Positions 1 through 14,209 of a stretch of DNA of 64,000 nt are shown piece after piece. The first letter of the stretch is position 1. Each line of letters starts with the position of its first letter. The notes under the pieces are model-generated. The model did not search any database. It was not told where the DNA came from and was given only the letters and a program-made list of their open reading frames with translations. The position numbers were made by a program, and so were the translations under genes. Source of the DNA: Taenia hydatigena (taxonomy: Eukaryota; Platyhelminthes; Cestoda; Cyclophyllidea; Taeniidae); assembly GCA_036345935.2 (NCBI GenBank), contig JADWOT020001808.1, positions 62,001 to 126,000 of the forward strand. Direction: 5' to 3'.

Positions 1-1845
1 CCTTGGCATCAAAATCCAAAAACCACTATTGCGATTCAAGTAAAAGCGAATGGAATCTATGCGAGTAGAAGAAAATAGAGCAGCATAGTTGGAAAAAAGA
101 CCCACACAAGATTAGCAGAGAGAAAAGCAGAACTGACGATAAGAAAGCCAAAACGAGAGCGAAATAAGGGTAAAGGAGAGCCTATTGGCAGCGACTAGGT
201 ATTTTCGTCTGCAGTTTAAAAATTTTCCATCAAAGTGAGACCGCTTTAAGCTCAATGCCCATGTTTTCGAAAAACTTCCTGCCTTTGCCTGCGTTTTGCG
301 TTGCGAACTAGTCCAGCGTACTTAACCAAGGCTTACCTTCCAAAAGACAAATTTCCTATTCTATGCTCTGTTTACGCCATTTGTGGATGCCTTATCCTCA
401 GCACTCTTTGGGATCGTCTTTCAAAATCCGCACTTCTAATTGGCTACTTCGTTACTGCAGCGGCGTCCCTCACTCTCTAGTTCGTGCTTAACAACGCGTC
501 ACCATTAGGTATATTCTAGGCTCTTTATGCTTTACTTGGAATCTGCGCTAAGAGAATAGCGGTTCTGGCTCAATTGCCACCTCATTCTGCCATAGTTAAT
601 ATGAGCATTCGCATTCTTTCGCCATCTACCAGTCATTGTATTTCCCACTACCTAGTTTTTTGTCCGTTCTGCTTTGTAATCTACTCACAACCGGTTTTCT
701 ACCTATCAACCACCTGTGCCACCTCCTTATCCGTCTGTCTGTAACCCACCAGCCTCCCACTCTGTCGTTCAAAGACGTCAAAGTGCTAGTAGAGACAAAA
801 AAATCAGAAAGCGCGTGTTAGCTGTGCCACCGCCTTTCCCTCCGCTCCTAATTCATCCTCTTTTAGCCCTTCTTTACTGCCTCATTCACATCCAGCTTTG
901 TCGCAACAGGAGTCTTGGTGCAAGTCCCACGTCAAGGCATAACTGTGTGTTCCATCTTGAAGTGTACCGCAATAAAGAAGCACTTAATTATCACAAAGCT
1001 GGTTCTAACAATCTTCTTTTTGGCATGTAACTGAGAGTATGGGTAAATGGGTGAATTTTATAGGCATTGAAAACCTGAGTGTGCCACTCATGAAATTCGA
1101 ATTCCATTCATCTAGTCAATTTCTCCCATATTTTACTTAGTCTAACAGCTAGATGGGAGGGCAAGCGAATCATTTCAAAAACAGATAGGGGCAAGAGGAA
1201 AAGAAATAAGGCATGCTGCGCCACAGCAATACGCGGAGTCATCCATTCCTACCATCTATATTTAATTCCTACGGCTTCTCATTGCTTAACCTCTGTCCCA
1301 GTTATTCCTTCATCGCTTTCAGCTGAGTACTCATTTACTTCGCTCCTGCCGAATAAATGCATGCACCGCCACCGTCATTGCAATGAAAGTCAACAATTCC
1401 TATCAGATTAGATTGTGGTTGTGAAACAAAAACGCACCTGTGTTATCTCAATATAAATCCAGTGGGTTTAGCGACTGATTTCTTAATTTTGCAATGTCTC
1501 TTTGCCTCAAATGCTGACACGTCAAAGAATTGTGCATCATCTCCATACATTGTCCATTTTCGAACCTTTTTTTACTCGCTGAACGTCCCTGCTTCCACAC
1601 TTACCACTTTTCACGTCTTTCCCTCCATCTCAATCATCCCCTTGTGCCTTTTAGATGAACATTAATGTAACTTTGCACCTACCGAAGAACCGAATGGGTC
1701 ACTGCTGTGAATCGCAAAGCAAGACAACAATTCCTCCAAGCATCATCGCATTAAAGTATTGCAAAATTGTAGTTAAAAAGGCCAGTGCAAAAAGCATTTG
1801 TTATATATTTTCATGTTAGCACCTAAATGCATTTTCCTTTTGATA
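1..1845. other. Gene-poor left flank
   Basis: I see no supportable gene here. The open frames are short, mostly lack an ATG and show no recognisable domain. The last ~100 bases would be the 3' flank of the minus-strand zinc finger relic, but I see no clear AATAAA on that strand. Confidence 0.5.
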
Positions 1846-3005
1846 TTATCTGGTAGGATCTGAGGCATCCTCCCCCTCTTCCTCATCTGCATGGGGACTG
1901 AGTGCAGTGCGCATGAGGCGAGCACGCAGACGGTCAATGGTGTCCCGTTCAGTTGGGTGCCCATGTTCTGTGTGTGATAACAATCCATCCAACTGGTCAA
2001 AAGTGGATCCGCAAACAGTGCAGCGGTACTCCATTCTGCGCCTTTTTTAGGAGGGCACCCCTCCACCTCTTCAGACATGGGGGATTGAGGAGGCTCCGAG
2101 CCCTCGAGACTTCTTAGGTTTCTCAAAAATTCCTGAATCGATTCTGGCAGCTCAAATACATCTTATGCAAAAAGGGGTGCACAAAGCATTATTAATTAGC
2201 AATAGTGGTAGAGCAGAAAAAACTGACTGCAATCAAACCTTACCACCGTGTGTCTTTCTGTGGCGCACCATTTCCGCAAGCGTTTCGCAACCCTCGAAGC
2301 ATTGCACACAGAAGTAGAACTTGCAATTACTGTGACATAAAAGGTGTTCGTGCATTCCTCCCAAGTCGTCATGTTCTTCACCACACTCAGTACATTTGTA
2401 TTTACTATCAGCCTTCTTTTCGCCTTCCCCAACAAAATAAAGCAAGAAACCAAACGTATTACGTAAAATGGGAAAGTAATCTCAGACGAATAGAACGGTG
2501 CACTGGCACATACAGTTCCTCAAAATGGGCATCAAATTTCCATAGCTTCATACCACAGCTGCATACAGAACAGATCCATGAGGCATCCTAACTGCGTCGG
2601 TCGATCAGGTATTAGGAAATTTTCGACGACATTCCCGTCGAAGCTATAAGTTAGTCGCGGGTCATTGTTCTTGATCATCTTCTAATATGAATACGTAATT
2701 GTGTAGGTAAGAAAACATCCAACAATGTTGAGGGATGTGCGATAAGTGAAAATCATGCATTTACTTTCATCTCTTCAAGAAAATTACTCTCGTCTTCCGG
2801 GTTTGTCATGAGTGCCTGGATTAACCTCCTCTTTGGAACTTTCGCTTGGGGCATCTGGAGTCACGTTTTTCTGCTTTGGCAGTTCCTCTGTGCCTTTAAA
2901 ATTACGAAAAGCCTTTATACAAACCGCTACGCTTCTCTCGCTAGACACGGCTGTACCTCCTACTGCCTTACCTTCTGTCTTCTTCGCATCCTGACCTTGG
3001 CTCAT
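1846..3005 (-). pseudogene. Degenerate three-C2H2-finger gene (left paralogue)
   Basis: Four exons are visible by comparison with the paralogue at 62.4-63.6 kb: about 2765-3005, 2567-2678 (112 nt), 2244-2423 (180 nt) and 1846-2132. The two middle exons match the paralogue in length and phase. Three fingers keep CX2CX12HX3-4H spacing: CTECGEEH... and CVQCFEGC... in exon 3, CTVCGSTF... in exon 4. Such fingers usually bind DNA or RNA in the nucleus; the target is unknown. The frame is broken. In exon 1 it shifts after SSKEEVN, at a deletion relative to the right copy. In exon 4 it shifts near 2098 and back at an A6 run (2043-2048), leaving TGA and TAA in the spliced frame. An ATG at 3030-3032 lies upstream, but the MSQ ATG at 3003-3005 is the one shared with the paralogue. 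Several independent lesions favour a pseudogene over sequencing error. Confidence 0.72.
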
Positions 3006-5770
3006 TTCTTTTGAACTTTGGTGACCTGACATCACTTGCGACCTTCGTAGCGGCGATCTTGTAAGCCGATCTCACTCGTGAGACCTGAATTCGTTTCTTT
3101 CAGAATGATGCATTTCTTACTTTGCATGAAGGAAATCATCTGTGCATTTCAAGAACTAATGCACCAAGATCGAGCATCCAAAATGTCTCTGAACCTACCA
3201 ATTGAAAGCTAAATGGACCAGAGTTGATGCATTATTAAGATGATTAGGCATCTCCGATAAGCGATGTAAGCATAATAACAACCTTGTGCAAAATGGAACA
3301 CTTAAATTTCCATGGTTTCGCACTTTAAGATAAATATTAAATTCGTACAAAGATGCATTACTTTCATGCATATTAAGATTTTATGACATGCCCGCTAGGG
3401 CATGAGTGTTGTTTTGAGTTATTTCTAAGTTTATTACTTGTTATGTGATGTTTGTTGGACGTCGTGGCAATATTTTAATTTAATTTTCCGAGATCGCTCT
3501 GCACCATGTTTTGCAAGTAAGACTCCCACTAATTTGAATAATTCAATGACTAAGGTATAAGTAGGTGATGCAAAAGTGTTTACAAACCCAGAACGCTTTC
3601 TCTCCCAGTTCTTCTCAATGAGTCCTACTCTCCGCGGCTAATATTTTGACGCTTTTATGTGTCGTACTCCTCACCAAACCCTCCCAATCAGACAATAGAA
3701 CTTGCAGGTAGATTATGAGTGTAGTAGTGGTCACTGTGAGGTAAAGGTCAATTTAACACCATGGTGGGGGATACTATCCAGTCTAATCTCCAACTCTCTC
3801 CACCCATTGACCACTCATCCCATACGCGCGCACCCAATACCGGAATTAATCGCACCTATCAATGAAAAAGGATGATTGTAACAGGAAATGACAGGAGGTT
3901 CCAGTTCTAAATTCATTGACCACAACCAAGTGTTTATACTTTGCGATGACATCAATGGCATTGCTTTAATGGCTGCATGGTTGACCTGACCGATCATGTG
4001 GATGCAGGACTGGTGAAATCAATGACAAACGACTGACTAATTACTGGTCGCGAAAAGTTTAATATGAGAATAGGAGCTTTTAGTAGTTTCGCAAAGAACA
4101 TACTAAAAATGATAAAAAGGCAACTTATTTATTCCCCGAAGCTTTGTTGAGTGTGATTAGTGAGTGCGCGGCTAATTGACACTGCCACGTCTATCCACAT
4201 GTGTGCGGCTTTTCCAAAGTAGAAATGGGTTATCTGCAATGGGCCATTTCTGAATTGTGTCACTCTTACAATTGACATCGCGTTAGTGAACAACTCTGCA
4301 AGCTGCTGATAACTGGCATACGTCAGGCTCAAGTCGTCAGCCCTCATCAGACCATCCACTTTGAAAGTTTAATGGGAACACTGAGGTCAGTGAGATGCAA
4401 CTATATGATAAGCGCTGCAGGTGGTAAACTCAACACCGATGCGTAAATTATATGCGACGTTAGTAAAGACGTCACTTTTCCTGGAGGTCTTTTATCGGAG
4501 GACTTAAATCACCTCCATGCCACGAACACAACATTGCTTAACTTCTGAACCAGCTTCCTCCAGACGCAGTGCTTAAGACCGCTTTTAGCGCCGGAACCAG
4601 CACAACCTCCGCTAATGGATCACAAAATGTTGATGGTCGATCCAGCCTACATTTTGAAGCACGGTATAGTCGCAGTCTAGCTTGATATCTAGCAACGAGT
4701 TGATAGCCACTTCAACGTTGTTCAAAGACAGCCGTTATGAATGAGACACCTCTCGCCTCATATATAATGATAGTTACTGGTGTTAGGAAAAATGTAAAAA
4801 TTAGTCTACTAATATGCACTAAACACTTGATGGCAGGCTTTTTTATCGGAATATTAAGGTTTGCAGCTTAAAAAATGCAACGAAACAGGTTTCCTTTGAG
4901 CATATGCCTTCTATCCCAACCTGGTCGATTATGGCACTCTCTGTCCAGACAGATATCAGGATATTACCCAGTTAGGGAATCACAATAAAAGCTCATGCCT
5001 TTTACAAACCTAGGTAAGTTCGGCAGTGCTCCAGGAATGAAATAACAATGACTGTGCGACCCAGATTTGTTCCTTGATGAGTCCAAGCTGTAGATGCAGA
5101 GTCGATTTTCCGCCCTAGGATACTACTCTCTTCAAAACATGGAATCGAACAGCAGCTGTTACGAAATGTGAGCTGTGGCAATAATAAAATTCTACAAAGG
5201 CGTTTCCATGCTAAATACGCCAGAAGAAGCTTTTAAATTAGTGTTATGTAAAGGGGAGAGTAAAAGCGAGAAAAGGAGAAGCAGCGAGACAAAGAATGAA
5301 TTTAAGTTCTGTGGAGCATCGGTAAAAACGAAAGGAATTGCAGGTGGCGATAAGTGTGATGAAAAGAAATGCAAATTTGGAGAGTTGAAGTGATAAAGTG
5401 AGGAAGTGCCGAAGCAGACGCAAAGACCAATGGGTGGGAAGCGACGCCTTCCCGTAAACCATACTGAGAGGTTGGCTGCAAATGCAAAAACATGGTTGCT
5501 GATTTGTGCTAGAGTGAAACACGATGTGCCATACGCTGTGGGTGCAAACGTACTGAACCACCGAATCTGATGAAACACTCATTCTCGACACGGATCTAAG
5601 TCCTGGTTGACCGATGCTCTCATCCCATTCAACCCCTCATTTAATAGTAAGGTCCATTACTAGGTTAATAAGCAACACATGATCCGGGTGATAATGACCG
5701 CATATTTTATAGTTTGGATGTGTTTGAGTTGTCAAACTCGTCATCTTTGCGTTAAGAGTCTCATTTGCAG
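3006..5770. other. Spacer without supported gene
   Basis: The first ~120 bases resemble the matching flank of the right-hand zinc finger gene (63617-63740), so the duplication extends upstream of the coding part. Beyond that I see only short unassigned open frames. Confidence 0.45.
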
Positions 5771-5950
5771 CCAAAGTTCGCAACATCGTGGGACAGTCGA
5801 CTTTCTGTACCCAGTTTAAGCTTTTTGGTGTCATCAGATGGCCTTACGGAATACCTGGCAGCATCTTCACGATCGGATCAGCTTACTTTAAAGAGACGTC
5901 TGATGTCTTCACTTTTGCTGTCACTGTCACCAACAGCATTCTGGAAGCAG
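5771..5950 (+). other. Candidate orphan exon, possible extracellular beta-sandwich piece
   Basis: This 180-base stretch is fully open. It is preceded by a pyrimidine-rich 3' splice site (tcatttgcag, AG at 5769-5770) and followed by a GCAG|GTAGAA donor. Entry and exit are both phase 1, the symmetric class common in exons of extracellular modules. The peptide contains GSIFTIGSAYF and ends near DVFTFAVTVTN, which recalls the last strand of PKD, REJ or Ig-like folds. I found no partner exons nearby and cannot name the protein. It may be a relic or a chance open frame. Confidence 0.25.
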
Positions 5951-8900
5951 GTAGAACTTGTAAAACTTTGCTCATTCACGAAGAATACTAGACCAGTAGC
6001 TTACTCGCGCCTTCGCTGTTCAGTGCTAATCACATGCAAATGTTGAAGCTAAAGGACTGCTTAATGAACTTGTCAGTCCTAAACAATCAATCCACTTCTA
6101 AAGTAAACTGTGTGACTGGTTGAATGGTAGGAAAGACATTGGCATGGGTTTGTAATTGCTATTTGTAACTATTATTCTGGATATCGAGAAAATAGAGAAC
6201 TTGGGTAAACGGTGGATATCTGCCAGTGCAGCAGGCGCAAAATCATCAGAGACATCCACAGAACTTCTAAACTATTAGAAAAGCTCTACATTCATTGGCT
6301 ATAGCCCAGAGCTGAGGCTGACCTTGCAGCATAGCCCATTTCGATTTTGTCCATAAAGCTATAGCTGCTTAACAATTTAATGTTAGTACCAAGCTATGAC
6401 TTCAAGCGTGCAGTAGTTCGCCTCCTGCTGTGATAGCACTCATTGTTTCGTTGTTTCGGTGCTAGTAATAAGGATTGTGGTGGGAGTGCAGAATATGGTC
6501 TTTCTTATTAGTCGATTACTAAATGGGTGGAACAGACTTAAGAAGTACATCCAGAGTTGCAATGCGGGTGCGATCCTTGTGCTGAAATGATAAAATAAAG
6601 GGAAAAAGAGGAAGTATATGCATTGTGCTGCGAATATTCCAAGTATCGTCGCGCTTATGGGAACAGTAGCCACCCATCATGGCCTATGCACATTGTAATT
6701 TGACCCAACCTCATTAAATCAGTTTTTCGCATAATATGCTACTGGTAGAGGGTGCCTTTGAATGCAGGCTCGTTCAAATGGCCATCCATAATTGGGTGCC
6801 TAGTTTTGGGATTGTTTGCACCGATGGTCTCCCTCCTCTATAATGAAGGGTGGTGCGCAGCCGATGTCACCTATTTATTATCTTATCCACCTCTCGTTGT
6901 AATATTACGCAGCATTCTGCAACAGTTTTGTTTCAGCTTGCAAGCGCAGCGAGACCTCAGACGCTGCCTGGTTGAATATGTCCGGGCATCCAGTAGTCTT
7001 TCTGACAACGCTCGTAGCAATGGCAGGGTAGCCTTGCCCAAGTAGTCAAATTAGCCAGATGACAATGACAACAAGAGGGACCAATCTACAGCAAAATTAG
7101 TCATCAAATGAACTGCCACCTAAATGGCTAATAGCATTAACGATGGCATGCAATTTACACGTCATGAACCAATCTTGTTAATATCACAATGATGATTGTC
7201 TGCCAATAGATTGAGTGAAGATTGCTGCGATGAGGGGTTAAGATGTGCAACAATTTCTAGAACATCGGGCACATTTAACGATTTCGCTACTTAAAGTCGA
7301 GAAAGCATCCTCTTATAATGCGATGGCATATATTGGAAACGAGCCTTTCAGTCACCTCGACACATGCGTGCTTGATGCTCAAATAGGTATGTAAGAAGAG
7401 AGGATCTCCCATAGTCTCCAGCGTGAGCAATCAAGATTAAGAGCTAACGGCCTACCACTTCCAGCAAATTAGATCAGCCTTGAGTGATATAAGGATCTTA
7501 CCAAGTAGGTGCTGTGTTATTTTGATGCATGCGTGTGCATTCCAAAAGTAGGTGATGACGCAATCTGCCGTGCTTCAAAACATCCTGTTAGACCAAATGC
7601 TAATGGTTCGTGCAGGCAGCATATGAGGAGGGTTCCGGTCCTGGGTGTTGTCCAGTCCTTTTGGACACGAATGTAGTAAATACCTCAGAAAAAAACAATT
7701 TAAATGGAGGAGGCGAGGTCGTGGGTACACTAAAAAGGAAACAAAATTTTGCTTGAGTCAACTGTTATTCTGAGATGGATTTAGCTGGTCATCATACAAT
7801 CTTAGAGTCAAAGTCTCGTCATGTTTTCGATGGACTCCGTTTCCACATTCACTGGTGCTTCTTTTGGTGCATAATATCGGTAAGATGCGCATCGAAGGAG
7901 GGAAAGCACACATGAGAACCGAAGTTAACTATGGCAAGTCATCGCCCTCAGTTATCGAGGCCATCCATCTTATAGTGTATAGGAAATACAAGTGAGCAAA
8001 TGTGTCCATACCAGACTCGCCCTTCCCTTGTAAAAAGGACTACCACGGGGCTAGTTCTTACGATATCTGCCTGGAGCACAGTCATCTGCACAAAAGGACA
8101 TGGACAACTGCATTTTAACCGGACATTATTTTGTTGATTAGCAGAGTACATTACTCTAATCATTTGACACCGAGACAAATGAACGACCATTGAGACAGAC
8201 TGCGATTGAATTTCAGCCGGTCGGATAGGGGTTAACTGCATTTACCATTCACCGAACTAAAATGGTTGGTGACTATCACTGACAGGCTTTGTTTGCTCAG
8301 TGATGTATATGTCGATATGGATATGCTTGCAACTTAATGAAGATACTTTTGATTCTCCACATTTTAAACAATGGTACACAGGCAGGATGTTACGAGACAC
8401 ACTACAGTTGGATGCAGTGATATGCCATTCTACAATCTCTTCTTTCTACTATCCTTTTTAAAAGCAGCAGTGCATTCATTTTATGTCAAAATAAATGGTG
8501 CAACAATTTCGACGATCACGCAGCGATGCCAGCGTTGACGACGCGCAAAGGATACTTTCCACTGCCTAGAATTCGTCTTCCTGTCTTGAACTCAAAGGTT
8601 CATGCAGTTGGCAAAAGGCACAAAACAAGTTTTACTAAAATCAGCAATTTGATTTCGAATTTGGCATCATTCGCAATGGTGAGTTGTGAGCACAAATAAT
8701 CAGCTGCGCTTTCTTTGTTCGACTGAAGATTTAAGTTGCGGTCACTTGGGTAGCTATATCGCTTGTGCCGAGTGGGCCATGCCAGCTGCTTTACCTTCCT
8801 CCCCTTTGCTGAATATGCATATTTTCCCCAAGTGTTATGCCTTCCCTTGTCTTCAAGGACGTCTCGGGATGCTCAATGCGGTCGCACACTAGTCTCGCTT

Positions 8901-9869
8901 TTAAGAGAGACCATTTCGCGAAAACACTAGGCGTGTTAATGAGCTAGCGGAGATTTCAACACTCACTCTTTGGTTTAAACGCACAGTCGTAACGTAATTA
9001 GTGTAAATGCTGCTAAAGTAATTGTTGTGGAGTTTGTTACTTTGATCCTTGCTGTAGTGAAGCAATGCGACTGCAGGTGCATCAAAATTAAGCTTTAATC
9101 TAAGGAATAGCAGTTTCAAGTAGACTTCCTAGTTGCCTAATAGTCCGTCTTGTTGCTAGGTTATCAAGGTCATTGGTGCAGTTTATGTGTGGGCCTTAGA
9201 AACGGCCTGCTACATCTTGCTAATCGAGCCTAAGCGTGCGCAAATGTGCATCGCAAGGAACAACAGTTTGTCGGCCTCTCTGTGTGAGTTCGATTCTTTA
9301 AAAACTTTGCTTGATTTCAAATGCCTCTGTTGCACCTTCAAGGAGTGTGTGCCATCGCTTCATTAAAGAGTTACATAACTGTCGAGGCAGGAATGCATTC
9401 AATCAACCAAAATCAAACCCCAAATCTACTCTAGGAGAAAAGCACGGCATTTGCACGCTTCAATAATTTTATCCAATCATAACAGTGGTAGAAATCAAGG
9501 TCTGTGCTTATGTGAATCAAAGAAAAAGCAAAGGAAAAATGAATGTGGCAGCATTTGCATCCGATCATGTAATAAAGCCTCCAGGTAAAAACCATAATAG
9601 AACTTCTATTCGCTAATTCCTCTTGCAAACCGAACAAGGAAGTGTCAAAGGAAAGGTCGGTGGAAGCTGAAGCAAAGATGTTTAATCATTTGTAAAGCAG
9701 TTTCAAGTGATGAACAGGAATAATAGCATCAGTTGTGCGTCCAAAGCAAGAGAGAAGTAGAGGAGGGCATGCACACCATCGACTAGCTCCTCCACGTCCT
9801 TGCCACGTAGAGGTGTCTTCACAAACGTCGGTGTAGGCACAACCTCAGTGGTGGTTGATGTTTACACCA
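5951..9869. other. Spacer without supported gene
   Basis: I see no convincing coding region. About 65 bases near 9219-9283 resemble 61985-62050 near the other end of the window, which marks a small dispersed repeat. Confidence 0.45.
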
Positions 9870-10020
9870 TTGCTGCGACCATTCCCACGGCCACTCACAC
9901 GGCGACCACCACTGCGGCTTCTTCTCACACGACCACTCACACGGCGACCAATAGTGCGGCCTCTGCACAGACCACAATGCCCACTTCTGTCCACATTGCG
10001 AACCCTTCTCAAACTCTCCC
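9870..10020 (+). repeat. Short Thr/Ala/His-coding degenerate tandem repeat
   Basis: A unit of roughly 45 bases built around ccactcacacggcgacca is imperfectly repeated. Read on the plus strand it gives a Thr/Ala/Ser/His-rich, mucin-like peptide (TATHTATTTAASSH and similar). I see no signal peptide, splice context or complete gene around it, so it is listed as a low-complexity repeat. Confidence 0.4.
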
Positions 10021-13000
10021 CACGGAGCCCACTTCCACGGATACGAGCATGGCCAACCACCCCACACCATTTCTTTGTCTCTGCTTTCCTTGATACTGAC
10101 TTGCGTGCTGAGGCATGCCCGCTTATATTACTAGTCGCCGTGTCTCTAATGGTCTCGTGTGACCCTCGTGCTCGCTGTACCTTTAGCTCCACACTCGTTC
10201 TTGCCGATCACCAACAATGCTCTCGTGATGCCGACTCTCTCGGCTGGTATTTTAGGTGTCATCTAGACTGTGAATTACATGTGACTTCTCAACACAGAAA
10301 TTTAGCACTGTTTTATGAGCGGTGATAGCCTTGCCAATGTAGAGGTCGTAGAGCACAGGCCAGTATCAAACCGTACCTTACCATTGCCAAACCAACATTT
10401 ACAGCGTTTTACGACTAATCGTGAGTGGTGCAGAGAAGGAAGGTGGTGAGGAAGGAGATTTACCTGTCAGACGATTAAAGTGCTGTGTTCTGATCCACCC
10501 TTCACCTACAGGACCTCACAATTAGTGTGACCGCTTGCACTGGTCAATCGAACTGCATACCAGGGACTGTCGTCACACAACGTGCCAATAAATACTCAAG
10601 AATGGCCACCACCACCTCCGCTGCAACAACTAAAGGCCACGTCAACGAGTAGCACCTCACCCACCAACCCGCCTGTTCACACTCTTGCAAAAGACAATGA
10701 ACACACGCACACACCAGATAAGTCAATTCGCGCACATTTAAGAAGTGAAGATACTGCAACTTACGCGAGGCAGAGAAATGCATCACAAGACAAACACTTT
10801 CCAAACAGGCAAATTTTCCAGCGGATATGATTTGCGTTCATGCCTTCAGAGGTAAGGAAACACTTACTCACTTGGTGAGCCAGGGCTCCATTAACAGCAG
10901 CAACAACGACCAGATCTGCATTAGAGTGCCACAGATGGTTGAGCAGCAGCAGCAGCGATTGATATATCATCAACAAGAGCTTTTTAATCTACCCCAAACA
11001 GGTTTCCTGAGTGAATTGTCCTTTAAGTCAGGCCCGTCCCTAAACTTCTCTCTGATTTGTTCACACAACATTGAACCATTTGAAACACCTAATGTGTTAA
11101 CGCTCATGCAGAAAGAGGCTGTAAAAGGGATCGGAGTAGCGTTCGTAGTGCATAGTGAATGCCATTATGCGAAACGAGGTTAGGGGATTCCCCACACGTC
11201 CAAATTTGGATCACGATTAATCGATCAGTCCGATGAAAGCTGTCAGTTACTTCCATTTCTCCCAGCACCGGTCGCCGACGGTGTTGGAAGTAAGCACCGG
11301 GCAAACAGTCCTATCGTGACATGCAAGGTGGCCTATAAGTAGGTGAAAAGTTAAAACGGAGTTAACTAAAGTAAAACTCTTCTCCACAGCTGCGTCTTGT
11401 CCTCGTTGGAGAAGGTGTGAAACTGTCTTGATGATTACTTAAGGGTGTAGATTATTTGGATGGGGTCTTTGCATGTGTTTTTTTCTCACAACTACCGATG
11501 TATAAGCTGTTAAAAAAGTGGAGGAGATATTTGTAAAGGGGGAATGAGAGTGATGAGGCACTTCAGGAAATGGATCACGCAGTTCACTCCAAGCTTAGTC
11601 TAACGTCTTTGTTCTTTGATTCGAGTGACTCCACCGTACGGCGTGCTTTCACGAAAGGCAGAGGAACAAAAAGGCGAGAGTATCCGTTATCGTTGCAAAA
11701 ATTCAGACACCACCTGTAAGCAAGGATGCTAAGGCACATTCATCTCATCCTCTGCTTCAAGTTTGTTTTTCCAGTCAACCAACTCAACAGTTCCCTCCTG
11801 GGTAAAGTGAGATCTCATTTGATCGCTCGTTTAACACAGTTGGTCGCTTTCTTCTCCCTGTGGCTACTCTACTTCCTTTCTTTGTTTACAATGAAGTGGA
11901 ATCTGCATGGTAGGAGGAGAAAAGTACCACAAAAGCATTAGCATTTGGAGTAGTACCGAAGACCGCACGCAATGTAATTAATGCATTGGCGATTAGATGT
12001 AAGGAAGCAGAATTAGATGAGAAATTCCTGCTGCTCCAATTGCTGAGAATGGGCTCTGTGCGCTTAGTTCGACCCGCATGTTTTTCCTTGTTAAAAGGAA
12101 TGCTGAAGACACAGACAACCTCTTACTTTTCCTACTTTTTTTGTCTGCAAATCTGCTTCGAGTGGCGTCACTTCTTTCCTCACTTTAGGCAAGCAATCTG
12201 TGTTGCCGCGACCACTTCGTACCGTCAGTCTACATTCGTGTTGCAAGGTTGTCATCAAAGTCTGGCATTCACTCTTGGCAATTTAACTCTTGGTGCTGTG
12301 TTTCCTGTCTGCTGTAATAGAATTGATACCTCTTTGCAGACTTTCAGTAAAATCTTGTTCTCTCATTGTTGTAGTGTTGCACCGTTTTAGCATTGTAGAC
12401 ATTTGATTGTACTTTGCTCTGTGATTGCGTGGACAAATATCTATGTTCCTTGAGCAATAAGTATTGCAAATCTCGGTCATCATTTTGCTCTCCCACGAGA
12501 TAATTTGGGCTCAAAGTGTAAGGAGGAGAGCCTGTTGATAGGTAGCAAAGTGATCCCAACTTAATATCCCACATTGTTTTAGTCCTTGCATTCTGTGGTG
12601 AAGCGTGAGCGGTGAGCATTGACTGAGATGAGATTGGAGTGGATCTATCGCACTGAACGTAGATTCTATGCCAACAACCTACGACTTCTAATTAGTAGAT
12701 GCAAGGTTTCGCCTCTAGTCAGCAAAGCATAAAAACGAAACCTGAAAAATAGACCCTGCTCAATTTTTGGCTATTTGAGCATGCGATGACAATTCCCGGT
12801 AGTCTAGATGTCTCTGCCTCTTCGAGAAGATGTCGATACACTTGCACTCGTAGAATCTATTGGATTGCAGCATCGTAACTGCAAGTTCTTGCATTTCTCG
12901 AAGGCGTCCAATGGCAGTGAATGCGTCTCTCCCTAGTAGTTTTAAAGAAATGCATCGGCGGCGTTGATGCAACGCTTACTGAACACGTTTTAGTGACCAC

Positions 13001-14209
13001 ACACTAAGAGTTATGCAAACCGTTGCGTTACCATGACTCACGACACTTTCAGGCAAATAAAAACAACATGGCTTCCCATTAATTATGCTAACCATTTTAA
13101 AAGCAAACGGTAATGTTCTACCAATGATACTGGTTGAATTAAATCAGATCAAGGATTTCTTGAAGATTATGGGTGGCAGAAAAGGGGATGTGGGTAGTCC
13201 AAAATGAAGCGATGAAGGCGCTGTGTAGGATTCCACATGTCTCAGTAAGTTCAGTGGTTACATATAAGATTAGATCCTATTTTTAGCAACCACTCCTTGC
13301 TTGGTGCTTATTATGGGCCTGATTACGCCTTCAGCTGCATTCTTCGTAGGTCAAGATGCTGTGCAAACTCGTCACCTCGACGTAAGGTGAGCAAAGATAA
13401 ATCTGCATTTAACATTTGATGCATTCTAATCAACTGGAATTTCGCATAGACCACCCATTTGATTTAAGTATTCCAAATTCAATCATTCACGTGAGGTGCA
13501 GATGCACTTCAGCCTTAAGTTCCCAGTTGTAAACTCGGCAGGAAATATGTTAAATGCACTAATTTGACTTCCAGAAATCAAAGAGAACCTATTATGATGG
13601 CTTTAGCACAATTTAGGAAATACAAGTAGATAGATGGAAAAAGCGAATTAATCCACTTCTGAAGGAATTTCGCAATCTGCCACACCCTACTTTGCATTGA
13701 TTTTAATGTGTGGTACTGCGGAAGTGGCACATTTTCGCCCATCTTTCTTCTTTAATGTGGTAGTCATTTAATATATTGCGCATCTTAATTAGTTACACTA
13801 GCTGGTGTGCCCGTCTTCCTAAAAGTTCATCTCAAATCATTGGAATGGCTTGCAGAAACGATAACGTTTTATTCGTTTGATCCCACACTGCCTATCAAAT
13901 TTCCTTTTCTCTTGAGCACTTAGACTTTGCATAATTCTTCGAAAGCTTTATAATTGATGGCAACATCTGGGTTGCCAAAGTGAAGATATTCCAGTTTGCT
14001 TGAGACAGGCGAGTGTTCAGGATACGATTGGGCAAAAGTGCAACTTTCCTCTACTCCATAACAAGGGAGACGATACCTTGAAGTCTTCCACCTTAGTGAA
14101 CCGCTAAGCTACAGGCTCTGTATCAGCGCACTCATTCACAGTTCTGACGTCCATCTGTGGCATAGGTGAGGACAGCTGACATGCCTTTTACACCCGTCTG
14201 CCCTTCTAC
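10021..14209. other. Spacer without supported gene
   Basis: Only unassigned open frames and a short CAG run (near 10941) are visible. The frames at 10827-11183 and 11986-12390 are about as long as chance would give in a sequence of this size. Confidence 0.45.

Noticed and set aside
4129..4359. Minus-strand 76-codon frame with an internal 36-base GT-AG segment that could be a mini-intron
   Set aside because: The segment is also in frame and open, so splicing need not be invoked. The peptide is unrecognised.
9855..10325. 156-codon plus-strand open frame
   Set aside because: Its length comes from the low-complexity CAC/ACG repeat, which avoids stops in several frames. The peptide is Arg/Pro/Leu-rich without a domain.
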